Assembly (NCBI GenBank): GCA_012934845.2
Contig: WNNJ02003177.1
Coordinates: forward strand, 28,489-92,488
Direction of reading: 5' to 3'
DNA: 64,000 bases
DNA from: Pomphorhynchus laevis
Taxonomy: Eukaryota; Acanthocephala; Palaeacanthocephala; Echinorhynchida; Pomphorhynchidae
In this document: in pieces, positions 12,401 through 24,084 of the stretch
Layout of the letters: each line of letters opens with the position of its first letter
Position numbering within the stretch: the stretch's first letter is position 1
Program-made: the position numbers and the translations under genes
The notes under the pieces: model-generated
Told to the model about the DNA's origin: nothing
The model's database searches: none
Seen by the model: only the letters and a program-made list of their open reading frames with translations

Positions 12401-13000
12401 CAGCATCCATTACAATACGGATTAGGCAGTTTACACTGGCGTGCCTACTGAATCGGACCCTTCCTTTAGTCATTAGTTTATTAATCAAATCAGATAATTG
12501 AGTCTATGTATTTAATATAATTATAAAATAATTATAATAATAATGCTAAATCAAAATTTAATAATTAAATAATAAAATTAATAATTTTTATAAGATTCTA
12601 GTTTATACATTTATATAAAAAAGCTGTCACGGAAGAATCAACATCTAAGATTATATTATTAATATAATAGCATTATTTAATAGAAACCTAAGTAATATAT
12701 TATAATGTTAATACTAATCTGAGTTATTATGTCACTGCCGCTTCTCAGCGATGGACATATAAGATCTGTATCATTGATCAAATCTTGATTAGATTTGATC
12801 TTGATTAGATCTTGATCAATATGCTTGATTAGATCTAGACGGTAAAGTTGCCGTCGATTTTATGTAGATGCAAGTTTGATACAATTTTATGAAGTTAAAT
12901 AATAGTTGAAGATGTGCAGAAAGGATTGACAAGGCTCTCTGCAATATAAGCACAAACAGTTTGGTCCTTTGGGGTGACATTTTATTCTTATCTGACAAAT
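12400..13000. other. No gene; partial PLE unit and short iterated motif
   Basis: 12485-12600 is the start of another PLE terminal unit. At about 12775-12835 the motif cttgattagat is iterated about four times with gatc spacers. The remainder is AT-rich and unassigned. Confidence 0.5.
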
Positions 13001-13790
13001 TTTATCATGTTAACCATGTAGTGATGCACGCATCACAAAAAATCGTTTATCGTGTTGTTCAGCCAGTCAAGCTGATTGAGTTTTTGCCGGGGTGAGTCAA
13101 TATTCTATAATGAGAGATGCTAGTTTATTATTCCATAACGTTTGGTTTTTTCAAAATCAGGAGTTTGCTCTAGACCTAATCTTTTAGCTATCTGGAATGA
13201 TAAAAGTTCTTCACCTGTTAATAAAGATATTGTATATGAATGAGATTTACCTGAAACGATAAATGGCGTTTGATAAAACTCCATTTAGAGCGATCGATTT
13301 GTTGAAAGTTATTCACTGTTAAATCATGCCAAGTTACATTAAGATAAAATAGGATCTAACATTACATGAAAATATCGGATGGCATCGTCAAATGAGAGTT
13401 TACTAGCTATTTAATATATTTGTATAATTGATTTTCAAAGTGACGAGTAAATAACCATCGAAAGGCCAGAGTGATACCTAAATATCTATAGTTGTTGCAG
13501 AACGGAACCACATCGTTCTTATAAATGAAATTGATACATTTTGTTAATCTGTTTTCTTTTCTAAATTTAATTACTCAAGTTTTTCTCACATTTACAGACA
13601 AACAATTGACATCACAATACAAGGATAACATATTTACTGATTCATGTGATGATTCTATAGAATCAACAATTATCAATAGATCGTCGGCATGTAGTCAATA
13701 GATCACATCATTCTTCGGTTTGTTTTCAGTCAATCAGGAAGATTATCTAGAAATAGCGAAAATAACAGGGACTTAGCGGCTCTCATTGTA
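13000..13790 (-). mobile_element. Degraded non-LTR RT fragment
   Basis: The minus strand encodes HADDLLIIVDS at about 13650-13690 (RT motif C), followed by a VNVRKT / IKFRK motif D-like stretch and NNYRYLGITL (motif E) near 13470-13500. After that come the thumb region and a Cys-containing tail near 12940-13000. This order is that of a CR1/Jockey/RTE-type LINE RT and is unlike the main LINE of the window. It has several stops; the 5' part, including motifs A and B, is missing or not recognisable. Confidence 0.6.
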
Positions 13791-13819
13791 GCACATCTAC
13801 TGTTTGCTCAATCTCGTTA

Positions 13820-14130
13820 GATATGGACACTATTAGAAATTTTTATGGTATTTGCTTCAAGCAAACGCATTATAAGTCGATAGCAATTTCCACTCAACTT
13901 ATACCTACAGATGAGCTTTTGAATAAGCAACGCTCTGTTTGTTTGGTTAACTTTTGTTTCGTATCTATATTTCCAGGTAATAAAACAAAACTGGTGATAA
14001 AAGGAATAAGAAAAATAAAGTTAAAAATATTAAAAAAGATAAGTATATTTATGAACAATAAGGAACATTTAAACAACTTTATTAAGTTGAAGGCAGAAGT
14101 AGTATAATACATAATAAACAACAGTTGGAT
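13820..14130 (+). mobile_element. PLE linker fragment joined to the same foreign motif as at 2.1 kb
   Basis: Near 13945-13985 the motif ttaacttttgtttcg..atatttccaggtaataaaac joins the PLE basic linker (KTKLVIKGIRKIK...). This is the same joint as at about 2040-2110 on the other strand. An internal deletion shortens the linker. A second, better linker copy follows at 14.5 kb. Confidence 0.6.
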
Positions 14131-14390
14131 AATACATGCGGATCAAGACAATATTAAAAACTATCATTGGATTGCTCGTTACTGATATTTTGATTTTGTT
14201 TTTAATGTGTTGTGTTGTAAAATGAGCGGACAGAACGGCATTTTTGTTCAAAGCCTTGTATACATAATAATGTTTATCCTAGTAGGCTCGCGACGTTGAG
14301 TATTAGATCTATTGAATTTGATCTTTTAATTTCATATCAAATAGTAATGTGGATGTCGCTGCGTGTGCTTAACCATCAATTGAAGCAGCT
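14130..14390. other. No gene seen
   Basis: AT-rich spacer between two PLE fragments; no recognisable content. Confidence 0.5.
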
Positions 14391-15382
14391 CTTCTGCCTT
14401 TGTGGCTCTCCAATGTTATATGGACACGAGTTGTGTATGCAGTATTTTAGAACATATTATCGAAGAAAACATCAATATTAAATCAAAAATTATAAGAAAA
14501 AGAAGATTTTGGGATTAAAACGCTTAATTCTATGTACCCATTAGGATTGAATGACGTGGTACAAGAAATTGGCAGAAGTAGTATAATACATAATAAACAA
14601 CCATATTATAATAATCCGGTTAAACGCAAACGAAGAAGTCATGGTGATAAAAGGAATAAGAATAATAGAGTTAAAAATATTAAAAAAGATATGTATATAA
14701 ATGAACAATTAGAAATATTCAAACAACTTTTAAGAGATAATAAGCTAAAAAATCTTTATGTAAATATAAGAAATTTTTCTAAAGATATCATATGTTCAAT
14801 AAATCAAAAATTAATTAACGACTATGATAGGCTAAGTTGTATAATAAACAGTTATTGTAATATAAAATACTATAATCGTAAAAAAATGTTAATAATAACA
14901 ATAGAAAATATACATTAACCATAAATAACAAGTAAATAACAATTAACCATAAATAAATTAACCACAATTATTACAAGTCACCGTTCTATAATGGATAAAA
15001 AAGGTATATTATATTGGAATCCAAAATTACATAAAAATTCATTAAAACCTGGGTTCATATGTTGTGCGTTTAAATGTATATTAAAACCACTTTTTGTCTA
15101 TATGAATTAAATACTTAAAGTAATTAAAGCACACTTTAAAAAATATTGCAAGGTAATCGAAATTAATACTGCTATAAAACACTATTTCAGTATTAATTCT
15201 ACAAAAGAATTTTTAGAACAATTAAAAGGAATAAATTTTCAAAATATAAATACATACGATTTTAGTACGCTTAATACAAATCTAGATTTAGTAGATATTA
15301 AAGATGCATTAGACAAATTAATTAATCTTATATTCGGAAAAAGATATACATATATATGTTATAATAATTATAACGCCTATCT
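14390..15382 (+). mobile_element. Naiad-type PLE: end of GIY-YIG part, linker and start of RT, broken
   Basis: Plus strand. The end of the GIY-YIG region is recognisable near 14450-14510, then the basic linker (NNPVKRKRRSHGDKRNKNN) and an alpha-helical stretch (NEQLEIFKQLL), then a deletion. The RT amino part follows: GILYWNPKLHKN near 15005, and YDFSTL, the PLE motif A, near 15255. The copy is cut at about 15382, where LINE sequence starts abruptly. Its order, nuclease then linker then RT, supports the permuted architecture. Confidence 0.75.
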
Positions 15383-15583
15383 CTACTGTCAGGTTCCTCG
15401 TGATGCCTGCGAGAATTGTTAAGAGGGTAAAGATATTGTGGTACACCAAGCGGTACTATTATGAAGACGACCCCGATGCACGTCAGTTCTACCCTATTAC
15501 AGGTGTGCCTCAAGGATCCTCACTTTCTCTAGTTTTATTTCTTGCTGCCTCCATTGAACCTTTCATAATATTCAAGCGCGAAT
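15383..15583 (+). mobile_element. LINE ORF2 fragment (RT motif B region)
   Basis: Encodes a match to residues about 548-612 of the full LINE ORF2, including ITGVPQGSSLS. It is followed immediately by ORF1 sequence, so it is not part of an ordinary LINE copy but a piece of one placed in front of another. Confidence 0.8.
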
Positions 15584-16605
15584 ATTTTGAGGCACTCAAG
15601 CGCCATAAGCTATTAAACATATTCCTGCGTAAGTTTACTGAAAAATATAATAATAGAGTCCTATTCCACTCAGTACGCTACTTTGAAGCTGAAATAAAGA
15701 TCTTCGTTTCTGGGACCTTGCGAAGGAGTATGAAACCTTTTTCCACAACGAATTAATGGATATTGGTACAGTACAATTTAAACTTATCCAAGCTTCCATC
15801 AAAATTCCGAATCTTTCTTCCCACCTGGATTAGAAGGATATTGAGTCTTTAAAGAGGTAATTTAGATAAACAAACTTCCGGTACATAACTGGGAAGAACG
15901 GATTTCCTCTACCGATAGCTTTTGCGTCTTTTTTATTGATAATGCTGATATCCTAACAAAAGCCGCCTGTAACTTCTTTTTGGGACATAAACTAATGTTT
16001 AAATTCATAAGCACCGACAAGCTAACTTACCCGCACTGCAATGATTGCCACGAATGAGGCCACTGAGTCTCCGGATGTTTTAAGGAGAAGTTTTGTGGGG
16101 TATGCGGCCTAACGAATTGCCTGAAAGTTGGCAAAAAGTGCTCCTCCCAGCCCGTGTTCAAATTGTGGAGGAGCCCACCCGGTGTGGTCCAGGAAGTGTG
16201 CGAATTTCAAACTGTATTGTTCCCGTCACCGCTCCACCCACCCCAATAAAAAAGATGACCCCGTGACTTTTGGTGCTGTTGCGGGTGAATGACTGACAAC
16301 GATATCATCAGGTTAGTCGACTCCACCAGACAAGCAATCTTCAAGCAATTGGAGAACTTGATCCATAAACAGCTTGCCTTATTTTTTACCGCTCCAGTAA
16401 TCGCCGAACCTCCGGTCCTGAAGGAATCAAAGAAAAGTGGATCATCCTCACTCAGAGTTCCTCCTGTGAAGATCGGGAAAATGTTAAAATCTAAAGCCGA
16501 AGAAGCAGCCGTTGCACACATGGGAAATGAAGACAATGCCCGTAAGCAAGTGTCTTCCCTAGTATGGGCATGTGGTGGAAAAGGCGACCTTTCCGCCCCT
16601 TGATC
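15584..16605 (+). mobile_element. LINE copy B, ORF1 remnant
   Basis: Homologous to ORF1 of the full LINE from the LLFNVFLRKF region on (here LLNIFLRKFTEKYNNRVLF near 15615). Zinc-knuckle cysteines are recognisable in broken frames at about 16020-16200. The Pro/Lys-rich carboxy end is open at 16289-16603 (VPPVKIGKML). Several frameshifts. It runs straight into copy B ORF2. Confidence 0.8.
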
Positions 16606-16639
16606 CGTCTAGGTCAAGGGAATCCCACCCAGCTTATCT

Positions 16640-18214
16640 AAAAAATACAGAGTACTCGTGAGCCTTTTTCACTAAATATCCTTCAGTAGAATTCGGGAGG
16701 TGCTTATGTCAATAGACTTCTATCCGGTTGAGATGCAGATATCATAAGCCTTTAGAAGACACAGTCTATCCGTCTCCCCAAGATATTACTTAATTCATCC
16801 CTAAGCAGGTTTATTCCCACTATCCTCCATACATAACCCTACCTCACTCTTCTTCGTCTCAAGGTCTTCTAACCTTAGTTAAATGCTCTCTAAGATCCTC
16901 CCGCCTGCTAAAGTACTCTTGTCCTGCCCTGTCTTGTTTGGTTATATTACTATGTAAGAACGGTAAACGCCTCAGTCTAGTAAATATAGACATCTGTCCT
17001 GGTGAGATTCACAAGAACCGTGATCTTCTGGATAGGATTGTTGTTAGTGCCTATAACATGTACTTGGTGATTTCAACGACTAAACTGGTCGTTGGATTAA
17101 TGCAGCACTCCGCAGAAACAGGAAAGACTATCTTGTTCATAAACCACCGTCCCCTACCTTCCATTGCACATCAACGAACTCTCTCTCTTCAACATACTAC
17201 TGCCTCATAAGAGGTGGTTGTTGAAACCCCTCTGCACGAAGCAGTCGCGCCAACATCTGACCACCTCTCATGACCTAATTCGTTGGCGGATAGAGAATGA
17301 TACGTTGCTTAGAAGGAGATTCCAATTTGACCCCATCAGAGTGGCTTTCTTTCAGGCAGCTATTCAGCGCTTCCTCGAATTGGGAATGAGAGTCTGACCG
17401 AATTTAATTCCTACCTCTCTTCGCAAGCTACTGCGTTGCTCTCGACTACCTATAAAGGTCGTATTTACAGTCCCACTCCGACAAAACTCAAGACCTTAGC
17501 GTATATGCTCCGTCTCCCAACCTCTCTGCTTTTGCCAGACAAGTTCTCTCGAAAGGATATTGGATCACTAGATATATGTTCCAACAGGGTTAGGATAGGA
17601 CAAGCATTGCTTCCCTTAATCCAGCCCAGTCTTTCTTTTAGAAGATATTCAAGAAGGAGAAATTTGTCTGTCGGAAGGATATAGCTGGGTTGGATTAGTA
17701 GTAAATGTCTTGATATAGTTTTAGAGGAGTCGCTATCCCTACATAATTATGGGCCACTCTATAATCTCAGCCAATCCCGCCTCAGGGGACTTCAGTAGTA
17801 TGTACCTATCTGTCACAGATATCCTTAACTCTTTGTGGCCCCTCCCGGGCACATCCAAATCTGTCGTTTTGCTTTCTTCTCGGGTCTGTCAGAGGCCGTC
17901 ACAATGCTATTAGCCAACCCTTCCGATATGGTTAACATCAACATTAGTCGTAGAATTTTTAAACTAAAAGAAAAACGTTTCCTGTCCTAAAGACCTGCAG
18001 CCCATTTCTTTACAAAACTTCCTCATCTCCGTTTACGAAAAAGCGCTTGCGCGTAAGATCCGCGACCATCCATGTAAGCGTAATTTAATCCCACCAGGTT
18101 TTCATGGGTGTGTTAAAGATCGCTCGGCCCATTCAGCAATTAGTGGTGTGCAGCAGTTCTGTCGAGATGATAACCATCAAATCGTTGTTGCTGTTTTCCT
18201 TGACTTTAGCACTT
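16640..18214 (+). mobile_element. LINE copy B, ORF2 first part, broken
   Basis: Homologous to full-LINE ORF2 from its first residues (EPFSLN region near 16655) through the endonuclease to RT motif A (VAVFLDF near 18190). Multiple stops and frameshifts. At about 18214 it breaks off inside motif A, where an AT-rich insert begins. Confidence 0.85.
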
Positions 18215-18585
18215 ATTAAGTAAACTACTTATTAAGTAACCAGAAAAATAATAGATAATATGATGGCTTTTGATTTAAAAATTATAAGATTTAAGAATAG
18301 TTAATTTTTTTAAATATGATTAGAAATTACATAACAAGTGTAAACAAAATTATTCTTTTAATTCATTATACTTGAGAATTAATACATTATTATGTATTTA
18401 TATAAAAAATATATTCGATTTATAATTAATATTATATAAAATTTATTTTTTTATTAAATAATTTTTGCAATAATTTTATAAAAATTATGCGATAATTCTG
18501 GTTTGGTAATACAAACTAATGTATTATATGATGATATTTAATTTAAAAATTATAAGATTTTAGAATAAAAAAGATTTTAGAAATT
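18215..18585. other. AT-rich insert replacing the RT core of LINE copy B
   Basis: About 370 bp of AT-rich DNA between LINE motif A and the ALSALSS region. Relative to the full copy about 430 bp of ORF2 are missing here. The insert has a ttattaagtaa duplication at its left end and a roughly 40 bp direct repeat (18255-18300 and 18522-18565, containing aaaaattataagatt). Not identified. Confidence 0.55.
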
Positions 18586-19090
18586 AGCACTCTCTGCACT
18601 CTCCTCCATTTTGCAACCTCAACCACTCCCTATCTCCTCGAGTCGAGTGAAATACCTGGGGTTCACCGTTGCGGTGAATTGTTTATAAAAAGCTGACCTG
18701 AATATACTTGAATGTATTCTGAAGAGAGCTAGGTGGGCCATGAAACGGACCCAGCATCTGTCATTAAATGGGAAAACCGAAGTGCGCCTCAGGGGTACTT
18801 GGGCTTTCTCGGGATTAGTCTTTTTTTCTAGAGGACGTCACCCTGAGCAAAGGCTAAGGTTTCTCAAGCTCCTTGTCTCGCGTTTACCCAGCATAGTTCC
18901 CCTCGATTGGACTCTTCGAGGGGCTAATGACCGCGGGTGGTTTAGTCGGAATCGGCGTGTTGGATTAGTTGGAAGGATCAAATCCCACTGGACCTGAGGC
19001 CGTAAGTTTTGGAGAAGACCGAACAACGTCATTTAACTGTAGTTCGCTTGATTGTCTTGTTTTTAGTTGTTTTCCTTTTTTACCTGTTGA
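18586..19090 (+). mobile_element. LINE copy B, ORF2 carboxy end and 3' untranslated part
   Basis: Matches the last about 140 residues of ORF2, including VKYLGFTV (near 18645) and the carboxy end near 18999, then a short 3' part. The open frame that continues past 19000 is read-through into non-coding sequence. Confidence 0.85.
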
Positions 19091-19475
19091 CCGTATAAAC
19101 ATGTATTTTAATATGTTTAATCAATTCTTATTATTATCTGCAATCTTACTAACGACTGTATATGGGGTGTTTTGTTGGAATTTTTATTTAATATCGGTTT
19201 GTCGAATATTTAGACGTTCACTAATTGTATGGTCTATATCAGAGAGATATTGTTATCAGCATTCTAGTCATTCAGCTAAATATACAATTTGTTTCGTTTC
19301 GCAACAGTTTACTCGATGTATTTTTACGCTAAATATGTATATTTGCTGTAATGGTTGCTGCTGTTTTGATTTAAATACAAGCTTTTAGAGGTAGTCTTTT
19401 AAAATGGCTTGCATGGATTAGTGAACTTTGATATACATAATGATGTCAACTTTGATCATACGAGGAGATTCTTTA
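19090..19475. other. No gene seen
   Basis: AT-rich spacer between LINE copy B and the duplicated block. A chance open frame to 19388 is not supported by any homology that I recognise. Confidence 0.5.
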
Positions 19476-21010
19476 TCCAATCGATTGTTTAAAACGCAAT
19501 GATTCGTAGTTCTACAGCTACTCACCAGTTTTCGTTTTAGCAATTTTGCAGCTCCTTAATATCAGACCGAAGCTTATTATTCCAGAATGTTAGTCTATAC
19601 CAAATCAGCGATAATGATTTTGCTGTTTATTAATTAGCCATTTCTTTATTTTTTACGAATTTTATTAAATTGTTTGTAAACAAACTTTTATTTGCATCCT
19701 TGATTTTAAGACCACCATATGTGCTGAATGATATTAAAAATTCGTCTAGAGTGTATTTGTCGTAGATCAATATTATAAGTATACACTCTCTATATCGGAT
19801 ATACACTAGTGACTAAAGAGTCCACGTTTGCAAAAATGATTTTTCTAACTCTGACATGAATATAATTGCGTAAGTTGTGCATACGGCGTCCTATCGCAGT
19901 TATTCAATCCTAAATAAAGTTTATGTAGCCGTGTTCATGGATGTTGTAATATTATATAAAATACAAAGACTCTAGAATGAATTCTCGTTCATATTTTTGC
20001 CGTGTTTATTCTGAAGTGACATTTCTATTGCAATCATCCCTTCATTATTAGGTATCGATGATATAATGACTCAACTTCAAAGTTGCCCACGTAATGTTCG
20101 ATGGTAAATTAATCTTGACTTGTTTAAATGCTTGCAAAAAAACGTAAAGTGTTTGAACAATGTGAAATAACTTTTATTTATCCACAATTAATTTGTGTGT
20201 GAGCATTTATAAATGTATGGAAGGAATCGTGTTGAAATTAATTATAGACATTTCACAATATAACGATTTTGAACAAACAACGACAACATCAAATAGGTAC
20301 AAAGAATCTCAATGATTCTAAATATAAAGATACTACCTTTTCGATGTTATTATTTAAACGATATGTATTCGGCATTTTTAGTTTTACGAACGATATAATT
20401 CACTAATTAATAAATTTGCAAAACAATTGTTAATTTGATATCTAATTTATGTGCAAAAAGAATTTATATAATTATAAAATAAATATTTGTCAGTTAGTTA
20501 CATATTTTCAATTTTAAATAGTTGATAATGATCCATTATTTATAAAGAATTATTAGAGCTAAATTGAAGAAAATAGGATTTTTTTTGATATTTTGCTAAC
20601 TTCTGTCAGCTTCTATAGGAAATTTTCTATTGGTTAATTATCTGAGAAGAATCAAAAAAAGAAGATTTTTGTTGATTTTTCGCTTACTTCTGTTAGTATC
20701 TTCAGAAAATTACTTTAGGTAATTTTCTGAAAATGCTAACAGAAATTAGCGAAATATAAAAAAATCCGATTTTCTTTGATCCAGCTCCAATAATTATTTA
20801 TCAATAATAGATCAGTACCAACTATTTAAAATTTTCAATTATTGCACATTTGATTTCGCGCCATTCTATATTACTACTCGAAATGAATTAGGCAAATTTT
20901 GTTCTACAAATTATTGATGTAAAATCATACAATGTGTTTTTAATTTGTTAAACTGTTTAAAATTGAGGAAATCTAAATTATATTATTCGCAGGTTTGTTC
21001 CTACTTTGTG
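19475..21010 (+). repeat. Duplicated block, copy alpha (partners at 46.16 and 60.29 kb)
   Basis: From gattgtttaaaacgcaatg onward this block matches 46165-47690 and 60295-61815 almost base for base. Beyond about 21010 copy alpha diverges from the other two and instead resembles the inverted segments at 31.2-31.6 and 41.4-42.1 kb. The block has no convincing host gene; short coding-like pieces on the minus strand (TYGGLKIKDANKSL near 19700) suggest an old retroelement remnant. Confidence 0.85.
20506..20840. mobile_element. Palindromic MITE-like element, copy 1
   Basis: About 335 bp, nearly palindromic. The outer arms carry attttaaatagttgataatg and its inverse; the inner arms carry ttctgttagtatcttcagaa / ttctgaaaatgctaacagaa around a short centre near 20715. 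No coding capacity. Further copies at 44763-45100, 47196-47530 and 61322-61660; shorter relatives at 49191-49350 and 63317-63478. Non-autonomous hairpin element; superfamily not determined. Confidence 0.65.
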
Positions 21011-21405
21011 CTCATTGAAAAACTGCAAATGCTGGCAGTTATTTTGAAATTATTTTACCAGTAAAATTGTTGACAATTATTTTACGTTTTTTAAATGTTC
21101 ACGTCTGAAATATTTGAATGATGCTGATTTATATTCTTTATTAACACATAAAGATAATGAAATATATAAATACGCTTATAATAAATAAAAATATTATAAT
21201 AATAGAAATAATATTTATATATTATATATTATAAAACATAGATTATATTCATATTATAATATATTTAAAATATTAATAAAAATATAGCAACTAAATTTAA
21301 TTTTTTTTATATAATATAAAAAAATTATTATATACAATATAAGTATTGTATACAATTAGCTTATCGTATAAATCAGCCCATAATATATTACGTGTTCAAA
21401 TTTAG
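21010..21405. repeat. AT-rich flank of the beta-spectrin fragment
   Basis: Shared, as reverse complement, with 31200-31590 and 41640-42050. It ends in caaatttag directly before a beta-spectrin frame, so it looks like the end of an intron. Confidence 0.6.
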
Positions 21406-22330
21406 GATATAAATGTTAAAGAAGTTGAAAGCAGTGATGGTTTAACTATTAATGCTCTTATTCACAAGTATAGACAATTTCTGATCTACTATCGAAATTC
21501 GCAAAATACTGTTAACAAAGTTTGTCAAAGATCGGAAAATCTGTAGCTAGCCTCGAAGTAACGAAACAATGTCATCCGTAAAAAACAAAATCTACATTTG
21601 CTACAAGAAAAACGTACGAATCTCAAGCATGAATGCGTCAAATGTTTTGCATTATATCTACTGATGTTGTCGGCCATGATGAGCAAACCGCTGAAAATTT
21701 TCTTAGAAAACAAGAAGTTATAAACATGATATATGCTCATAGTGTACAAACTGATAGGTTGTACAAGGAAGCAGAACAACTTGTTACAGATGACGACAAG
21801 ATTTAATGTTGAGCAACAAGTAACCAGTGTACATCGTATGTTTAATGAACTGTAAAGTGCTTTTAGATTGAAACAGCGTGGGCTGGAAGTAGCTATACAT
21901 CTTTTCCGTCCATTTCATGTCGTGGACAACATTAAAGCATTGATCATTACAAGCTGCGTCTTCTTTATTCACTTAAAATCGTTGCGACCAGTAATACTGA
22001 ACACATCGAAGTGATGAAACATCGAGTTAACTGCTTTGAGAAAGAATTATATTCGTGGGATCAAAGCTACCTGTAGCTTATAATTTAGAAAGGCAGTTAG
22101 TGTCCAATAATCATCCTATCAATAAACAGATACTCGATTCTATATATAATTTAAATCATAAATGGGCAGATCTACAAAAGCTGGCTGATAGTAAACGTGA
22201 TGAGTTACAGTCGGCATTTGAAGTAAAAGCTTTCAACATTGAATGTGATTAAAATATAGGTCGGATTCAAGAAAAGGTAAAAATATTCCAATCTAATGAA
22301 AATGTTAACCTTGACGCACAACTCATCTAG
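21406..22330 (+). pseudogene. Beta-spectrin repeats 4-7 fragment, copy S1
   Basis: Plus-strand frames match the same part of beta-spectrin as the cleaner copies at 47.9 and 62.1 kb: a helix read as DGLTINALIHKYRQF after a possible acceptor (21401-21405), then ENL / ASK, a repeat 5 remnant, repeat 6, and at 22055-22252 LERQLVSNNHPINKQILD... to AFNIECD. There are many stops and frameshifts (for example a TAG near 21542). The part 21.8-22.8 kb is an almost exact inverted copy of 43.08-44.08 kb. Intron-like flanks are copied with it, so it arose by DNA duplication rather than by reverse transcription of an mRNA. Confidence 0.8.
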
Positions 22331-22880
22331 AATTTAATATGCCGCGCTGTTGTAATAAAGCAAAACCAATTTGTTACAATATACTTTTGTGTTATTAGCT
22401 TGTTTTATTTGATATTAGTTTGTTGTTATCCATTTATGTGTATTAAAAATAATATACTCCTTATATTCAAAATAGATTATTACAAATACTTGTGATTTTT
22501 TAACACTTCTCTCGCAACGATTATGTTCTTTTTCGCTAGCAAAATATAAATAAATTTATTATATTTTTGTAAATATTAAAGATTAATATTGCGGATGAAG
22601 TATATTTACTTAAAGTAACATTTTCGATAGCGGCTGCTATCATCATCAGTAAAAAATAAATTAGATGAATTGATGTTCAAATTTGTTATATCCAAATTTA
22701 CGCGAACCACTTCAAACAGCATGGTTTCCTGAAGTATTCTTTCACTACTGAAAAGTCGATTTATTATATAACTAAAAATATTAATACAATTTAAACGATG
22801 ACCATCCAATGACCAACAATAAAATATGAGCTTAATTATCAATAAATTAAATATTATGCCATTAACTATTTGGCGTGTAA
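22330..22880. repeat. Downstream flank of beta-spectrin copy S1
   Basis: 22330-22800 is the inverse of 43081-43560 and diverged from 48750-49000. It is non-coding; the minus-strand open frame at 22606-22842 is a chance frame also present in the partner. Confidence 0.65.
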
Positions 22881-23677
22881 ATCAATGAAATCTTAGACAA
22901 GCATATTACTACGCCAAAATAAACAATGCGCATCAGTTATTTATTTAAAAGTTTGAAATATTAATGCCTAAATTAGTAGAATATTATGAATATTTGATAT
23001 TTATAAATATATTAATATTTTTATAAATTTTATTTCTTCACTTGCTTATCCAATAATATGTGCAAGTTTAGTATTTAGTTGGTAGTTTAGAAATTTGTAT
23101 TTCGAACATAATCTTTTATATGCACGCCATTATTTCTCAATTTATGTTACATTAGTGAGGAACATTATTCATCAGTGTTCAATAAATTGTTAAAATTTCT
23201 AATATTTTTGAACGTTAATATTGTTGTATTACATTTTTGAAAAGCACCTATTAATGAGTAGCTTATTATTAATGCCGAAAATTGTATTATCTTTATATTA
23301 AAGGGATCTTCTGTAAAAACCCACTTCAAAAAATACACATGCCAATGCTTAACATAAAATATTTTTTTAATTTCTTCAATTCCGTTGTACGCTTATAACA
23401 TATCAGAGATTATGATGGATCGAGGTGAACCGAAGCACATATTGCATTCTCTATCGTTTCTTTTGTTAATATTAACGATAATAATGTATATTTTTATTTA
23501 CGAATCAGCATCAACAAACAGCTAGTCAATTGTACAGACAATGGTTATCACAAAACTTATTCTACAACGTACTAGCAAATCTCGACCTAAACAACTCAAG
23601 TTACTTTTAGTTCAGAGAATGAATTGTTGGAATGTTGGAAACTTTAATTGTCAAGTATTCTCCAATGTTTTTCCGAT
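22880..23677. other. No gene; 80 bp direct repeat
   Basis: A roughly 80 bp segment starting gaaaagcacctattaatg occurs at 23238-23320 and again at 23717-23800, inside the minus-strand open frame that follows. Otherwise unassigned AT-rich DNA. Confidence 0.5.
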
Positions 23678-24084
23678 TTATTGGGTAGTGCATCCATAAA
23701 TATTTAATTTGTTGCCGTGAAAAGCACCTATTAATGAGTAGCTTATTATTAATGCTGCAACTTGTATTATCTTTATATTAAACGGATCTTCTGTAAAACC
23801 ATAATTCAAAAAATTACTTGTCAAATGTATCCCATTACTTCCAGCACAAAACACTCCGTTTCTAAGTATTATTTCTAAGTATTGCTCCGTTTTTATGTAT
23901 TGAAGTATGTACTTCAATACATACTTCGTGCCAATACTTGTAAAGACCGCTCTTCGATTTTTGAATTTTATTCTTAAATGTGTGACAGAAAATGTTTTGA
24001 ACAAAAGTTTGACTGACGATGCGTTAAAGCAGGTTAGAATTACTGTTAAGTGGTATTTGGCATTAAATATTTCTTCCACATTTA
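23678..24084 (-). other. Open frame continuing past the beta-spectrin break, unrecognised
   Basis: The minus-strand frame continues from the end of spectrin homology (NVEEIFNA) into HLTVILTCFNASSVKLLFKT and on to a hydrophobic tail (VAALIISYSLIGAFHG). It is not spectrin. The HLT..TCFN..SVKL.FKTF part recurs at 42965-43035 on the plus strand, again after a spectrin fragment and in the same relative orientation, so the two pieces were joined before the copies separated. Half of the tail lies in the 80 bp repeat. Function unknown; it may be a remnant of an adjacent exon or simply fused non-coding DNA. Confidence 0.35.

Noticed and set aside
18969-19388. Cys-rich 139-codon frame after LINE copy B
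   Set aside because: It is read-through from the end of ORF2 into non-coding DNA, with no start of its own and no homology.
21406-22330. Processed (mRNA-derived) origin of the small spectrin fragments
   Set aside because: The AT-rich, intron-like flanks are copied along with the coding part in several copies, and no poly-A tail is seen.
22606-22842. 78-codon minus-strand frame also found near 43.1-43.3 kb
   Set aside because: Present in both because of the inverted duplication; no homology and no start context.
23678-24079. Odorant or gustatory receptor exon
   Set aside because: The hydrophobic tail suggested it, but no receptor motif is present and the adjoining sequence gives no further exon.
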